Below are positions 23,941 through 35,199 of a stretch of DNA of 64,000 bases, in pieces. The stretch's first letter is position 1. Each line of letters starts with the position of its first letter. The DNA comes from Paramyrothecium sp. XJ0827 (taxonomy: Eukaryota; Ascomycota; Sordariomycetes; Hypocreales; Stachybotryaceae), in the NCBI GenBank assembly GCA_020881915.1, contig JAJFPB010000003.1, positions 5,634,721 to 5,698,720 of the forward strand. Direction: 5' to 3'. The position numbers and the translations under genes are program-made. The notes below the pieces were generated by a model that saw only the letters and a list, made by a program, of their open reading frames with translations, searched no databases and was not told where the DNA came from.

Positions 23941-25142
23941 TTACAACCAGCCATCGACAACGAAGTCCAAGGCAGCATCCTTGAATGTTGCCCAAGCGCT
24001 GAAGTTGTTGTCAAAGGCGTGGTCTTGACCTACAGCCACGTCATATCTGAGGCTAGTCTTGGGCAGCTTGCTGGCAACAAGGGCTGCGAACTTGTTTGAA
24101 CCTTCGATGTTCACCGTAAGATCCTTGTCTCCGTGCGTGATCCAACTGCCACAAGTTAGTTTGACCGACCTAATATCCTAAGTAATGATTCATTGCTTAC
24201 ATTTTGCCTGGAAGTTTTGCACCAGTCTTGATCCTTTGTAGGGGGAAGAACTCGGACTTGTTCAGCTTCTTGTTGTCAAGAATCTGGTCGTAGAAGATAC
24301 CGTAGCTGGAAGCGCCAACAATGTACGGAACTCTCTCAGGCCCGGCCCTGCTAACTGTTGTCTTCCTTGCGTCGTTGATCCAGTTCACGACATCCTGCTT
24401 TGGTGGAATAGCCTCATCTGGGAAGCCGATAATGTTGGGCTCTCCTTCAACCGGACCAGTGGTGTAAAGGTGGTCCTTAAGATCCAACCAAGGGTAGGTA
24501 AGAGAGAGAACGGAGATGTCCTTGGGGTGCGCAATTGCCAGCTGTGTCGCGAGGTAACCACCGGATGAGCCTCCGTTCAAAAGCAGCTTGGACAGATCAA
24601 CTTTTTGGCCAGGAGCTCGCTTGTCCAGTGCCTTCTGCAGCTTGCTCCTCGTCCACTGCCAGAAGTCTTCAGCATCGGCGAGAGGGTCAGGCAATCCATT
24701 CTTGGTTGGCAACAGGCGGTGGTCGGCGGAAACAATAATGGCAGAGTTTTGTGTGGCCAGGTCAAGGGCCCACTGAGGGAAGAAAGGTGCATACAAGGCG
24801 TCGGCTGTGACCAACCAGCCCGCGTGGATGTTGAGGATGACGGGATGCTTTCCAGGCTTCAGGCCCTTAGGCAGCAGGATGGCAGCTTGGATTGCATGAG
24901 AATTCACGGTTTTATAGCTTTTGGTTGTTAGTTGGGCAGGACATTGGTCAGCGCGCTACTTGAACTCACGTCTCCTCGTAGATGTCGAATCCACTGAAAG
25001 CGGGATCGCTAATCTGTCTCGCGATGTTCTGGGTTCCGATAAGTGAGCTTGGGGCGGAAAGTGCCAGATCAGCCAACGGAAGGGCGAGAGCCAGCGAGAC
25101 TATGAAAGTCTTAAAAAGCGTTGAAAGAAGGTTACGAGCCAT
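23941..25142 (-). CDS. Secreted alpha/beta-hydrolase
   Basis: Serine hydrolase of 364 aa. Exons 25142-24970, 24917-24201 and 24145-23941; introns 24918-24969 (52 bp) and 24146-24200 (55 bp) are GT-AG and keep frame. The third exon is easily missed because the middle frame closes at 24197 if intron 2 is ignored. The start at 25142 opens a signal peptide (MARNLLSTLFKTFIVSLALA); an in-frame ATG at 25199 would add 19 residues. Motifs: the oxyanion region reads NIHAGW instead of HGG; the nucleophile elbow is GGSSGGY; exon 3 supplies the acid region (THGDKDLTV) and the catalytic His (GQDHAFDN), so the triad is complete only with exon 3. It ends next to the PKS, tail to tail, and is a candidate product-modifying or release enzyme, though the signal peptide implies action outside the cytosol. 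Confidence 0.82.
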
Positions 25143-26199
25143 GGCTTCGACTACTAGAATGCCTTGCACTGTCTCAAGAGGATGCAGATAGGGTGGCATA
25201 GCAAGAGAAGAGACCAGCCAGGGGACTTTATGTACTCGATGCGGCTATACATCCCATTGAGTAGCATTTACATCTAGCCCGGCGAATTTACTACGCTGGA
25301 TCTACCGTGCAGAGAAGACTTGTGTTCCATGAAATGCCGCATTGACGCATTCGAACATTCCGTAGGGGTTGTTGACAGGCTACCCCTGGAAATCCTTCTG
25401 CACGTAGGAACACCTTCCTAATACCTCACACCAATTCGAGCTATTGATGTCCCTCAGAGGTGAGTATGTCTATTTTCCTTGTGAAGTAAATGAAAATCAA
25501 GGCGAACTTTTCATCCATACAGATACTGGATACATTAACTTGCCCTTATAAATATACAGGATCTTCCTCCAGCGATTTGACTGTTTTACGAGCGGAGCGT
25601 ATCGTGTGCTCTATTGCGGCTACTTATCTAATAATATCTTTTCCCAAAAGCAGTAAAGACCCATAAGCAGAGTTCAGGTTGGGGTAATTAATCCCTGCTG
25701 CCCCTTAATTCTCGCCCCTTATAAGTCCCGCTCAGCTTCTCACCGGAGCCCTAGTAGCGGCTGGTCTAGACTATTGGGTATCTCAAGGCTTCGGATTCCG
25801 GTCGGCAAAGAAACATATCGCGCGAAGGATTGTCTTAGCTGATGTCATACCCCTGTTATGTAGCACGATTTGGCCACCCCCCTTACCGCTGTCTAGTACC
25901 TACAGGGTTCATTGGCGGCCGCATTATCCTTGTGATTTCGTTCTGGGGGTAAATACTGGCGGAGGGAGTAGGCTTATTCTAAACATTAGTAGACTGCGAT
26001 GTCTACTACTATTTAAGCTTGCAGTTGCTGTCTACGTCCCAAAACCCACACAATATATATGCCTGTATTTGCCTCTGTCTTGTAACCTTGCTTTTACAGA
26101 GGCATCTTCCATTAAACGTAAAATTCAGGCTACTGTTTAGCTGGCGCAGGGCTGCGGCGAAAGCCGAGCCATGCTACATGCCATGTGGTGTGGCCCGTC
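25143..26199. other. Intergenic, no supported gene
   Basis: About 1 kb with no coding frame. Mixed composition; it marks the right edge of the apparent polyketide cluster. Confidence 0.5.
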
Positions 26200-26912
26200 C
26201 ACGTATCCTTGGAACCAGTAATGTAGCTGGCCAAGGCGTTCCCACGTGTCCTCATGCATAAGGAGCACGCAATCTCTGGCGGACCAAGCATTTAGCGCAG
26301 GCGGTTCATGGAGCCTGTCGAAAGCACAGACGATCCGAAAATCAAATGCTGTAATGACCAGAAAACATTGCCCAGCCACCATGCTGTCGTGAAAGCTGGC
26401 GTTACAGTCACTGCCACTTGGCACAATAATGAGACCTTCAGGCGTCCAGATGGCACGATATCTAACCTTGGATATTGATGCAATCCCCTTCTGCCGGGCG
26501 ATGATCTGAATTTCGAATGCCTCTATTATCATTGGTTCCATGATGAGGGTCCCTTGATGGCATGTATTACCTGGCAACTGCAATGGACCTTGTGTTGAGT
26601 TTGATGGAGAGGATGCCGTGTGGTTCAAGATTGCACACTCCAGGAAGGAATGTCACTGATGTATACGTTTCCCCTCCTTTCGATACTACGGCATTTGAGC
26701 AAGAGACTCTACATAGGAAGAAGACTGGTTGGAATATAGCCATTCCACAAAACTTGAAGCCGGGCAATTATCTCCTCCGGACGGAAGTCCTCGCTCTACA
26801 AGCGAAACCACCTCAATTGTATCCAAACTGTGCTCACATCACAGGTACCGGCAATGGAACAGCAGGCCCTCCGCAAGTGACCTGCTGTTTTTTTCAGGAG
26901 TATATAAGATGA
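26200..26912 (+). pseudogene. AA9 lytic polysaccharide monooxygenase relic
   Basis: Broken copy of a secreted copper enzyme that oxidises cellulose. Fragments read in different frames. At about 26341-26450 one frame gives KCCNDQKTLPSHHAVVKAG then VTVTATWH, matching the AA9 CN...AGxxVTxxW segment. At 26539-26560 HDEGPLMA matches the HxGP copper-His region and continues only after a frame change at about 26556-26562 into YYLATA. At about 26735-26870 the same new frame gives WNIAIPQNLKPGNYLLRTE, then LALQ and PQLYPNCAHITGTGNG, the conserved IP..L.pG.YllR.E.iAL...QlYP.C core including the copper-ligand Tyr. The N-terminal His and signal peptide are not found intact, stop codons interrupt the first half, and the C-terminus fades after GPPQVTC. 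AT-leaning changes suggest decay. Confidence 0.6.
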
Positions 26913-26947
26913 TTTTTCAGTCGTCTTTTGACTCTGCCGTGGCAATT

Positions 26948-27385
26948 TTAATCTTTTGAGTAGATTCTGGTGTTATAATTGCTACCAACATGCACCCCAG
27001 TGGTTGTGATCGCTACGTAAATGTCGAAGAATTTAAGCCGCGTTCTTGGATTCATATTGACGTGAACTAGACCTACGAAGTTCCGGATGGACCAGTATGA
27101 ATTGAAGGTGACTGTATGCGCGATGTATTTGTTTTTGAGGCGCAGGGCTGAAGCCATCACGGAACTGCCTCCGGTTAGCTGTGGATAAGTTTTGACATCA
27201 AGGTTCGAGCGCCACAAAGCTCCGTCACGCTTATCCACATGATGCTTTAGTAGGAAGTGCAACAGTTGAGGGTAGTATGAGGGCCAGTTGGTGCCGCATT
27301 TCACAACACGTTTGCCCGGGCCAGCTTGAGTCGCATGTGCAGTTGTAATTTGCATCCCTTGGCGATTGAATTGCAAAATTTCCAT
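26948..27385 (-). CDS. Unrecognised 145-codon frame
   Basis: An open frame of 145 codons on the minus strand, beginning MEILQFNRQGMQ. I recognise no domain. It could be a gene fragment (a second decayed extracellular enzyme is possible from the context) or chance. No splice partners were found. Confidence 0.2.
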   Translation of the reverse strand: MEILQFNRQGMQITTAHATQAGPGKRVVKCGTNWPSYYPQLLHFLLKHHVDKRDGALWRSNLDVKTYPQLTGGSSVMASALRLKNKYIAHTVTFNSYWSIRNFVGLVHVNMNPRTRLKFFDIYVAITTTGVHVGSNYNTRIYSKD

Positions 27386-28520
27386 GATAACTACAATAGC
27401 GTCTGAAGATGGAGTGAATCATCAATTGTCAAAATTAACAAGCCTCTTTAATAAATTCTTTTCTTGCTCATCTAGATGCTCGTGCCTGGCTACCCACATT
27501 GTTGGAACATCCATTTAATGTCAAACGGTGGATAAATAGAGATAACATAATTTCAGGTAGAAGATTAACCGACCATTAAGAACAGAAAGTCTTCCGCGAT
27601 CACCTCAAGATAATTCCCAAGCGGCAGTCTCATGGACCAGCCTAACCCTACCTCAGATTCTACCCTCGACACCGTTGCCACCTACCCTGTACTTACCTTG
27701 TGTTACTATACATGCGACTGTAGTATGAATGACCGGTGATTTGTTACGAGGCAAGCTTTACCTATGTGAGGCAATGTCGTCTTGATATACCAGCAGCATA
27801 GAACCCCAAAAAACTCCGGCTCAGGTTCGAGAGACTGATTGTGGCGAGTTATGATTGATTGCCACTTATGAACAAACATTGAAACAAAATTCACTTGTGT
27901 TCCTCATTGCTAGGCTTGTAACTCGGAATATTGTGATTGGAGTCGCTTGGAACTTTGCTTGCTTTTACGCAATCTTCTTTCTGTACTAACAACAATTTTT
28001 TTCCGGCTGCTCAATATTAAAGTTCGGAATTCTCCTCAGTGAACAGCATGACCCCTGGCGGAGGCCATAATTAACTCAGCCTAGCTGCTAATCAAGTGAT
28101 CAGTTGATAACTGCTAGACAATTAGTAATCAACCACGGCCTGCAACTCCAACAAAAATAGAGTGTTAGAGAAAAAATGTTCAGAAAGGCTAAGGCCAATA
28201 CTGCGACCAATAACTTGGTGGAGACTACAATAACGCGACTGGTAGCTTGGTATGTGCGAAGAATCGGAGACGAGAGTACATAGGCTGAGACAAAATTAAC
28301 CGGGCGGCAGGAATCACTATTTCAAAGGGAAAACTCGGTTGAATAATACATCATTACCGAGAACACTCCAGGAGCAAGAGGTATATCCACCTCTTCTGCG
28401 CTTTCCTGAAAGCTATTTAATGCGCTCAACCGAAACCACCCTTTTTTGAGCATCAAGCTCTACCTGAATATGCTTCTTTTGTCGTTGAGATTTACCAAAG
28501 AACGGTGTATCTAACAACGC
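27386..28520. other. Intergenic, no supported gene
   Basis: About 1.1 kb without a coding frame; fairly AT-rich. Confidence 0.45.
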
Positions 28521-29372
28521 CTATTGATAAAGCTCGTATGCTGGCATGTAGCCTCTAACAAAAGCGATAACTTGATCGTCTGTAAGGCAGGCTTCTGGCC
28601 CAACGGCAGCCCCCAGGGCGCGCTCCTGATCGATTCGCCACCCATAGACATTTTCCAGTCTATCAGTCGCCAGATTGATGATGCCATGGAAATGGGAGGG
28701 GCCCATAATATTCTCGTAATACCGCCTAAGATTCGCATTGATCGCGAGTAAATGCTCGAGCGAGTGTTCAGGCAGCCTTCGAATCAATGTCCTTGTACCA
28801 TTCGTATAGGCTTGACTACTCCCGCTGCCGTAGTGACTTGCTTTTTCCCTAATTTCAGCTACCTCATCACCGAGAAGTGGCTTGAAGCCTACACAGCAGC
28901 CCTCAAAAATGAGAACGCCGAGTCCTGGCACGGGGCACCCGGCACCACTTTGCCAATGGGACGCGGTCGCCTTCACCAGAGAAACGGGCTTTGTCGAACT
29001 GGGGGAAAACGATGTCCCTGGGCTCTTGGTATCCGTTAAAGACTGGAAGAACTCCTTGGCCAACGCTTCATCATGTGTTCCAGGCTGGCCCCGTGCTTGA
29101 AGAAGTGGATTGCCAGGATGCTCATGGCGGATCGACACCAAACGATCATGGTCGTAGTAAAAGTCATCGAGGGAGATCGTGCGGGCGAAGAGACCATGTT
29201 TTCGGTTCAAGGTTTGGGAGAGGTCGGCCGCCCATGTTGATTTACCACTTCCCTGCTGCCCTGACAAGGCCAGCAGAAATGGTACTGAAGGCTGCTTTTC
29301 CCGGTGAGCTTCGATGCTTGGGGTAAGATGCTGAAGCACATTGTCGACTGATGTTGGGTCTATAACCATCAT
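28521..29372 (-). CDS. P-loop kinase, glycerate-kinase-like (Tda10 family)
   Basis: ATP-dependent small-molecule kinase related to fungal Tda10 and plant D-glycerate 3-kinase. With the start at 29372 (MMVIDPTSVDN) the protein is 283 aa, close to the usual size; an open extension to 29516 exists but does not look like the family. Motifs: Walker A GQQGSGKST at residues 38-46; SLDDFYYDHD (uridine-kinase-like switch/acceptor region); HPGNPLLQARGQPGTHD, the family signature; and VLIFEGCCVGF (Walker B strand). The C-terminus FVRGYMPAYELY is also characteristic. No break found. It lies head to head with the Zn2Cys6 regulator (about 255 bp between starts). Confidence 0.83.
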   Translation of the reverse strand: MMVIDPTSVDNVLQHLTPSIEAHREKQPSVPFLLALSGQQGSGKSTWAADLSQTLNRKHGLFARTISLDDFYYDHDRLVSIRHEHPGNPLLQARGQPGTHDEALAKEFFQSLTDTKSPGTSFSPSSTKPVSLVKATASHWQSGAGCPVPGLGVLIFEGCCVGFKPLLGDEVAEIREKASHYGSGSSQAYTNGTRTLIRRLPEHSLEHLLAINANLRRYYENIMGPSHFHGIINLATDRLENVYGWRIDQERALGAAVGPEACLTDDQVIAFVRGYMPAYELYQ

Positions 29373-29626
29373 GCCGCCTTGAGTGTCAGTGAAAGAGGTC
29401 GACCAACACTTGTGTTCAACTGCTAGCCCAGGATATAGGCTAGTTATGAGGTTAGAGGGTTCAAGCCAAAGAGAGCTAACAAAAGCCCGGGTAGCGTTCC
29501 CGGATGTGGGCTCCACTCACCACTGAGAAGCAATCCCCGGAGCTTTATCCATTTGTTTCCTGGCAACAAAAATTTCCCCACGGCTGATGTGCAGCCAACC
29601 CACATCCCCCACGGTGCCAATCCCCC

Positions 29627-31795
29627 ATGGCCGCCGCTGCACCAGCACCCGGGTCGGGTACCCTTCGAGCAGTCCACTCTCGACGGAATCGAATTCCTCC
29701 GGAGCGGCGAAAGCGTGTTGCTATAGCGTGGGTCTAGTATTGCGTTGGTGCACTGTGGTTACTGGTGCTAACATTTCACGAAACAGCTGCACAGTTGCAG
29801 CCTCCGTCGCATCAAGTGCTCAGGAGACCAGCCCTGTCGGCAATGCATCAAGTCTTCGCGGGCTTGTGATTTTCCCGAGTCCATCGATAAGATAACGGTG
29901 CCACGAACTGAGCTTGAGGCCTTGCAGATAAGATGTACACAAGTCGAACAATGTGTCCAGTCCATGACCGCGACAACGTCGGCCTCGGCGGCGATACCGG
30001 TGTTGTCTTATGCCTTAGGCCAGCCTGCGCCAGAGGAGATGGATCTGTCGGAGGGACGTCTCCTAAGGGACCCAGATGGCACGGCTAGATACTTTGGCGA
30101 ATCTTCGGGTGCAAACTTCCTCAACCATGTAAAGGAATTCATGACCACTGTATTGCCGCTCGCCAACGACCGCGCCTCCGGACAAGCCGAGGAATCCTTC
30201 TTCGCCAGCATTGGCTGCTACCAGACGTTCGACTCGCGACCATTGCCACTCCGAGTGGTGGACCCTCTCTGGCTTCCTCCACGTACCGACATGATGGTCC
30301 TGCTGGCCAATTTCCGCTACTTCCTGCAAAGATGGGAACCAGGATTTCCTAAGCGGCGGTATATTCCACTGGGGCGCTATCCCTACATCACCCCCAGATC
30401 CTCAAACAGGTCCAGATCCTCAAACAGGTCCAGATCCTCAAACAGGTCCAGATCTTCACGCGAAAGGCAAGCTTGCTTTTCTTCAAGCAATCTTTGCCGT
30501 GGCTGTTCAGCTTGGCTGCCTTGCATCTCGAGAGGAGGAGCATCAGAGCAGTGCCTATTTCTCCCGAACACAAAGTTTGCTCGGCAACCCGCTCGATGTT
30601 ACCATGCAAACTGCTCGCAATATACCTGCTTTACTGGTCACAGCCTTGTATCTCATCGAGGTTAACCGTCGCGACGCCGCATACATGACGGTAAATATGG
30701 CGTTGCGTTTGGCCGTCATGTATGGCAACCATATTGGCTGCGAGGGGGATGAAGGGACCAGAAGAGTATTCTGGACCCTCTATATCGTAGATGGCTGGCT
30801 TTCATCGTTGCTAGGACGGCCACCAGCCATTGCACAAGACGCAATCCGCCTGGATGTGCCGCAAGAAGCCCAGTACGTCTATGTTCTGTCCATTTGTCCA
30901 TTCTTATTGGTGCTAATAATCCACCTCATAGAAGCTTCCCGTCTCCGGCCGGGCTACGGGCCCATATTGACCTAACCCGCATATCTCAGTACATAGTTTG
31001 CAACGTCTATCAGATTGCACCTTGGGGCAACGCTCTCAAGACGACGGTGCAGCATGTGGAATATACATTGCATCTCCTACAAGAATGGCTGAGCACACTC
31101 CCCCTTACTCTCCAGGTTGATTATGATCGGCTGGGGCAAGACCGGGCCGCGTGCTCATTACATCTAGCATACAACCAGGTAATTTCCCCGTTGGTGAGCC
31201 AATGAACAGTTTCATTGCTAAAATTGCGCAGCTCGTCATACTCACAACGCGTCCTATTTTCTTCGTAGCCGCCAAAAAGACCATTGCCGACAGATACCTT
31301 TCTGGTGCTCCCAACTTTGCAACCATGCAAGAGAATCCTCAATTCCCGCTCATTGAAAAATGCAGTAGTGCCGCCCGACAAAACATGCTACTGGGGAAAT
31401 GGATTCGTCGCTTAGGTCCAACGCGCAAGCTGCTTCACCAGGAGGCTCATGCCATCTTCAATGCCGCAATAATCATACTTCTTGAGCAAATGGCCTCCCT
31501 AGAGTTCAACGACCAAGATGTAAGCGACATAGGCTTTGCCATTGAAGTATTTGAGCACGAAGCAACTTTAGGAAGTAATTTCGGCGCTGATTGTGCCAGG
31601 GTGTTGAACGATTTGTCAAATCTGGCACAGAGATTACCGAAACAGGTTCTAAGGTTGAACGATGTGAACGACCATGCCATGATCAACAGAAAACCGGCAG
31701 TGCACCAAAGAGAAGTTCCTGGCGGCTCTGTGATCCTCGATGGCATTCCAATAACATTAACTGGAAACAGCCGTGCAACTCCTGTAAATATTTAA
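29627..31795 (+). pseudogene. Zn2Cys6 transcription factor with two frameshifts
   Basis: GAL4-type regulator with a Fungal_trans domain, nuclear, broken by two one-base indels. Exon 1 starts at ATG 29627 (MAAAAPAPGSG) and ends at 29727 after RRKRVAIA. Intron 29728-29786 has donor GTGGGT and a GCTAAC branch site. Exon 2 begins with the first zinc Cys, but about 29795-29796 is one T short; past that point the other frame gives CSLRRIKCSGDQPCRQC and SSRACDFP, completing the cluster. The frame then runs through RYFGESSGANFL and DSRPLPLRVVDPLWLPP until an A-run at 30328-30330, where one extra A shifts it; the domain resumes as DGNQDFLSGG and HWG. Three 18-bp units follow (30397-30450). Introns 30873-30931 and 31179-31231 are normal. 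The GTRRVFWTLYIVDGWLSSLLGRP motif is intact. Both indels sit in short homopolymers, so a consensus-sequence error is possible. Confidence 0.8.
30397..30450 (+). repeat. 18-bp in-frame tandem repeat, three units
   Basis: Three perfect copies of GATCCTCAAACAGGTCCA, coding DPQTGP each, in the linker before the helical part of the transcription-factor domain. A fourth partial copy (GATCTTCA) follows. The unit is a multiple of three, so copy number does not shift the frame. Confidence 0.9.
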
Positions 31796-32041
31796 ATTGT
31801 GGTAAGGTTTTTCGTGGATCATCTACTTATTTTTACTTCTAGAAACTAAAAATCTACCTAATATATTAGGGGCAATAGGAGGGGAAGCTACCTCTTATAA
31901 ATATTAGATATAGTTATATATACCTAACCTAACTCTATACCTAAGCATAGACTAATCCTCTACAATGCCACTAGACTTATTACTACCACAACACTTTGCC
32001 CTAGACCAACCAGCTACCAGAGTCGGTGTAAGAATCCAATC

Positions 32042-34879
32042 CTACCTCAAACCCTCCATTCTGGCATTCTCCTCATCCTCGTGCTTCGCAATTTTCTTGT
32101 CTGAGCGACCCGCCTTGACATCCCTCAGGTAGTTGTCGAACTTCCCAGCAACCTTGATGGAGTGCTTCAGATGAGCCGGTCTCATCTTTGTCTTTTTGAA
32201 CTGAGCCAGCTGCCTTGCCGTTGTGATTACATTCCGAATCTGCCTGCCGTTCATCTCGTACTCCGAAAGCTCGTCGAGTTCACCCTCTATATCGTCAAAG
32301 TCAATATTTGACTGGTCTAGCGCCTTGAGCCTGTTGAAGAAGTTCCTCCATATGTCTTTCCTCTGCGCCTGGTTAAGGTTCTCATAATGGAGGGCCAGCT
32401 GGATGCGGGACTTAAATGCTTCGTCGAAGGTGCCCACTCTATTAGATGTGAGGATGAGGATCCCCTCATAGTACTCCAGTGCTCTTAGAAACACCGACAC
32501 TAGGGCATTTCGCTCAAGGTCACTGAGATTTCGTTGTTCCAAAAACACCTCGGCTTCATCTAGCAGGACCACGCATCCCCACACCTTACCTAGGTGGAAA
32601 ACAGATTCTAGGTACTTCTCTACGTGTTCCGGCTTCGTGCCAATATCGCCGCATGTAACGGGGTAGAGCGGCTTCTCGGCCATTTCGGCGACACTCTCCG
32701 CTGTAAAGGTTTTGCCGGTGCCGGGACTTCCATGGAGGAGCATTATCAGTCCATTGCCTTTGCTGTCGATCAGATCGGTGCTCTTTTCCGAAGAAAGCTG
32801 GTTCGTGACCAGCGCTTGAATAAGGAGTTTTGTTTCGGGTTCAATAACGAGATTCTCGAATGCCTCTTTATTCCACGTCACCTCTTCAATGTAATCGACT
32901 TCAAGGTCCGCTATCCTTTGTTAGGTGCAATGAAAAGTGCTGCAAGGATATATACCTACTCCACTTCTTCCGACGTAAATCGAAACCCGGGATGGTCCTT
33001 GGAAATAAGTAGATTATTGGGGCTTCCGGCGGAGCCTCATGATCAATATCCAAACATGGGTTCTTGTAAGACCTGTAGTTGCCGTGAAGCTCATTATGTG
33101 TTTCTTTGTCTATAATAAAACGTTTTAACTAGTGGAAAAGGAAAAGTATTAGTAGATTATTGTAGAATCCCAAAGTACTCTTAACATCAGAGGCAGCAAG
33201 GATAAATAGATACTTACCACTTGTGTAAGTTCTTTACTCCGTGCACGGTAAGAGACAACCTTTCGTTTTCGGCACTTCCAGAATGTCTGTCCTCGGCGTT
33301 CAAGCAATGCAAGAGTTTGAATGTTCGCGAACTCTAAAGGGACGACCTTTAGGCTCCTGATATCGATATCATCTTCTTCGTTTTGCGATTCTAGAGTCAG
33401 AGAGAGCACAATGTCCTTGTATGTGAATGTGCCATCAAAATGCAAGGAGCGGCATTGAATCGACCAGAACGTTTTGTGGGTCTTGTGATGCATTTTCCCG
33501 TTCTCATCTTGTCGGAAGGCCGATGAGGGTGATATTCGCAAGGCTTCACTATATGATTGATGGGCCGAGCGTGAGGGCTGCTCTACTACTTGATAGGCCA
33601 TTGCGCCCTGCTCGGTGTTCTCAATGACAAAGCTGCCCGGCCTTATGAGATATTGAAAAGAATCGTGTGATACTGAGCCCCTCGAAAATTTCGACTCGAT
33701 TGTATCATAAACATGACTGTATTCTCCTTCGATCCAATCCACCAGCGTCCTAATTAGCATTTGCTGGGGTATTGAAAGGCCATTGGCTGCAGGGACTTTT
33801 CGGCAATGATACCACCATATGAAGGGGGCAGAGACGCGATGACCAGCTCGAACAGAGGGAAAATCGACTTGGAATTCGCCATACTGCTCAGACCAAAGCG
33901 CAACGGCTTCTACCATCTCTTCCGAAACAAGCTCGAAGGACTGCTCGTATGGTTCTGGATTTGGAAGGGGCTGTTTGTTTTTCAGTTCCCGCTCGGCTAG
34001 ATCATTTTGTTCGCGGCTGTTATATGTCTTGTAGATGATGAATGCGACATTCCGCTCGCGTTTGGCGTAGCTTTTCACGTCTGTGACGGGGAAGCGACCT
34101 CTCAAGTTTACTTTTCGATCCACAATTTCCCACATGGGCTCACCAAGGTAAGCAAAGTCACTAACCGCATCTAATTCGTAGAAAGTTTGAACATTGATGG
34201 GTCGCAGCAACTCACGGTTGCGCCCCAGGGTATGTTCACCTGGAACACGGTCTCGAGCTTCCAAAGCCTTGATGCGCTGAATAAATTCTGATATGAGACT
34301 CTCGTGGTCCTTGAGATTAGGATGTTGTATTATCGAAGAAATGAGAAGCTCCGACGTCTCACTTAAACTGATCGCGTGATGTGAGTCATGGGGTTCATGA
34401 TCTTCCTTGACTGGGGTGGATGTATCAGAGCCATCAGGCGACCGTATCTCAGTAAGGGTTCCCGTGCCACTAAAATCCGTCCTTGGCGGTGCATAGGGAT
34501 CGTCTGACCAGTATCTCGGTCGCGTTTGACCTTCAAAAGGCACTGCCGCAGTGGGCTTCAGAGCTAGAAGAAGGTTCTTCTGTCTAGAGCCAGCAGCAGC
34601 TGTCTGGTCTTCTGAAATGGTGTATTTGACTTTGCTCAATGTGCCTGCAGCGATAAAGCTCTCTTCCGACTTGCTCGGAGAGAAGCCCGCTGTTTCTGCT
34701 GGTATGCGGGCACTTTGATGTGGAGGAGACTGTGTTTTTGCTGGCTGTGTCGGCCCCAAGCTCGTTTTCGGAATAGCTCCTGGAAGACTTCCCGGCACTG
34801 CCCTTGCTGGCAACTTCTCCATTCCGATATGCTGAGTAGCGTTTCGTGAATGTCGTGAGTTTCGTGAGAGATGGTTCAT
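32042..34879 (-). CDS. AAA+ ATPase with N-terminal DUF7025-like region
   Basis: ATP-driven remodelling protein of the fungal AAA+ group that carries a large N-terminal DUF7025-like region. Exons 34879-33218, 33128-32956 and 32915-32042; introns 33129-33217 (89 bp) and 32916-32955 (40 bp, donor GTATAT, CTAAC branch) are GT-AG and keep frame, giving about 902 aa. The small middle exon (starting LKRFIIDKETHNELHGNY) falls between the two long frames and is easily overlooked. N-terminus to about 200 is disordered (Ser/Pro/Thr-rich). Residues 230-560 form the DUF7025-like region. Walker A GSPGTGKT is at 674-681, Walker B VVLLDEAE at about 727-733 (Asp731, Glu732), sensor 1 is ILTSNR, and a lid follows (NGRQIRNVI). 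Catalytic residues are intact. The substrate is unknown; such genes are numerous in subtelomeric and accessory regions. Confidence 0.82.
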
Positions 34880-35199
34880 GCCACTGCTAAACCAGTGGTA
34901 AGTGATGGCACGGTAAGCGCCTGGAAAGGGAGGGTGCTGTGCAGCCTGGAACTGAAAGAGTCACGTGCAATGCAACCCTCGAAAGGGCTCGGCGCGCCAT
35001 CATCAGCTGCTGCCTGGAACTGTCCACTACAACTACGGTTCCAAACCATGAGGCCCATTTTGTAACTCAACCCAAAATGAATGGAAGCTTGGCGTTAAGC
35101 GCATGGTACCAAAGCGATGATCTTGGTAAGTGAATTCACAGACTGAAGACTCGAGAAAGCATACATCTTGTACCAGAAAAGAGTCCATCATCATAACTG

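Noticed and set aside
30383..30609. Minus-strand frames across the 18-bp repeat
   Set aside because: Shadows of the repeat on the coding strand of the transcription factor.
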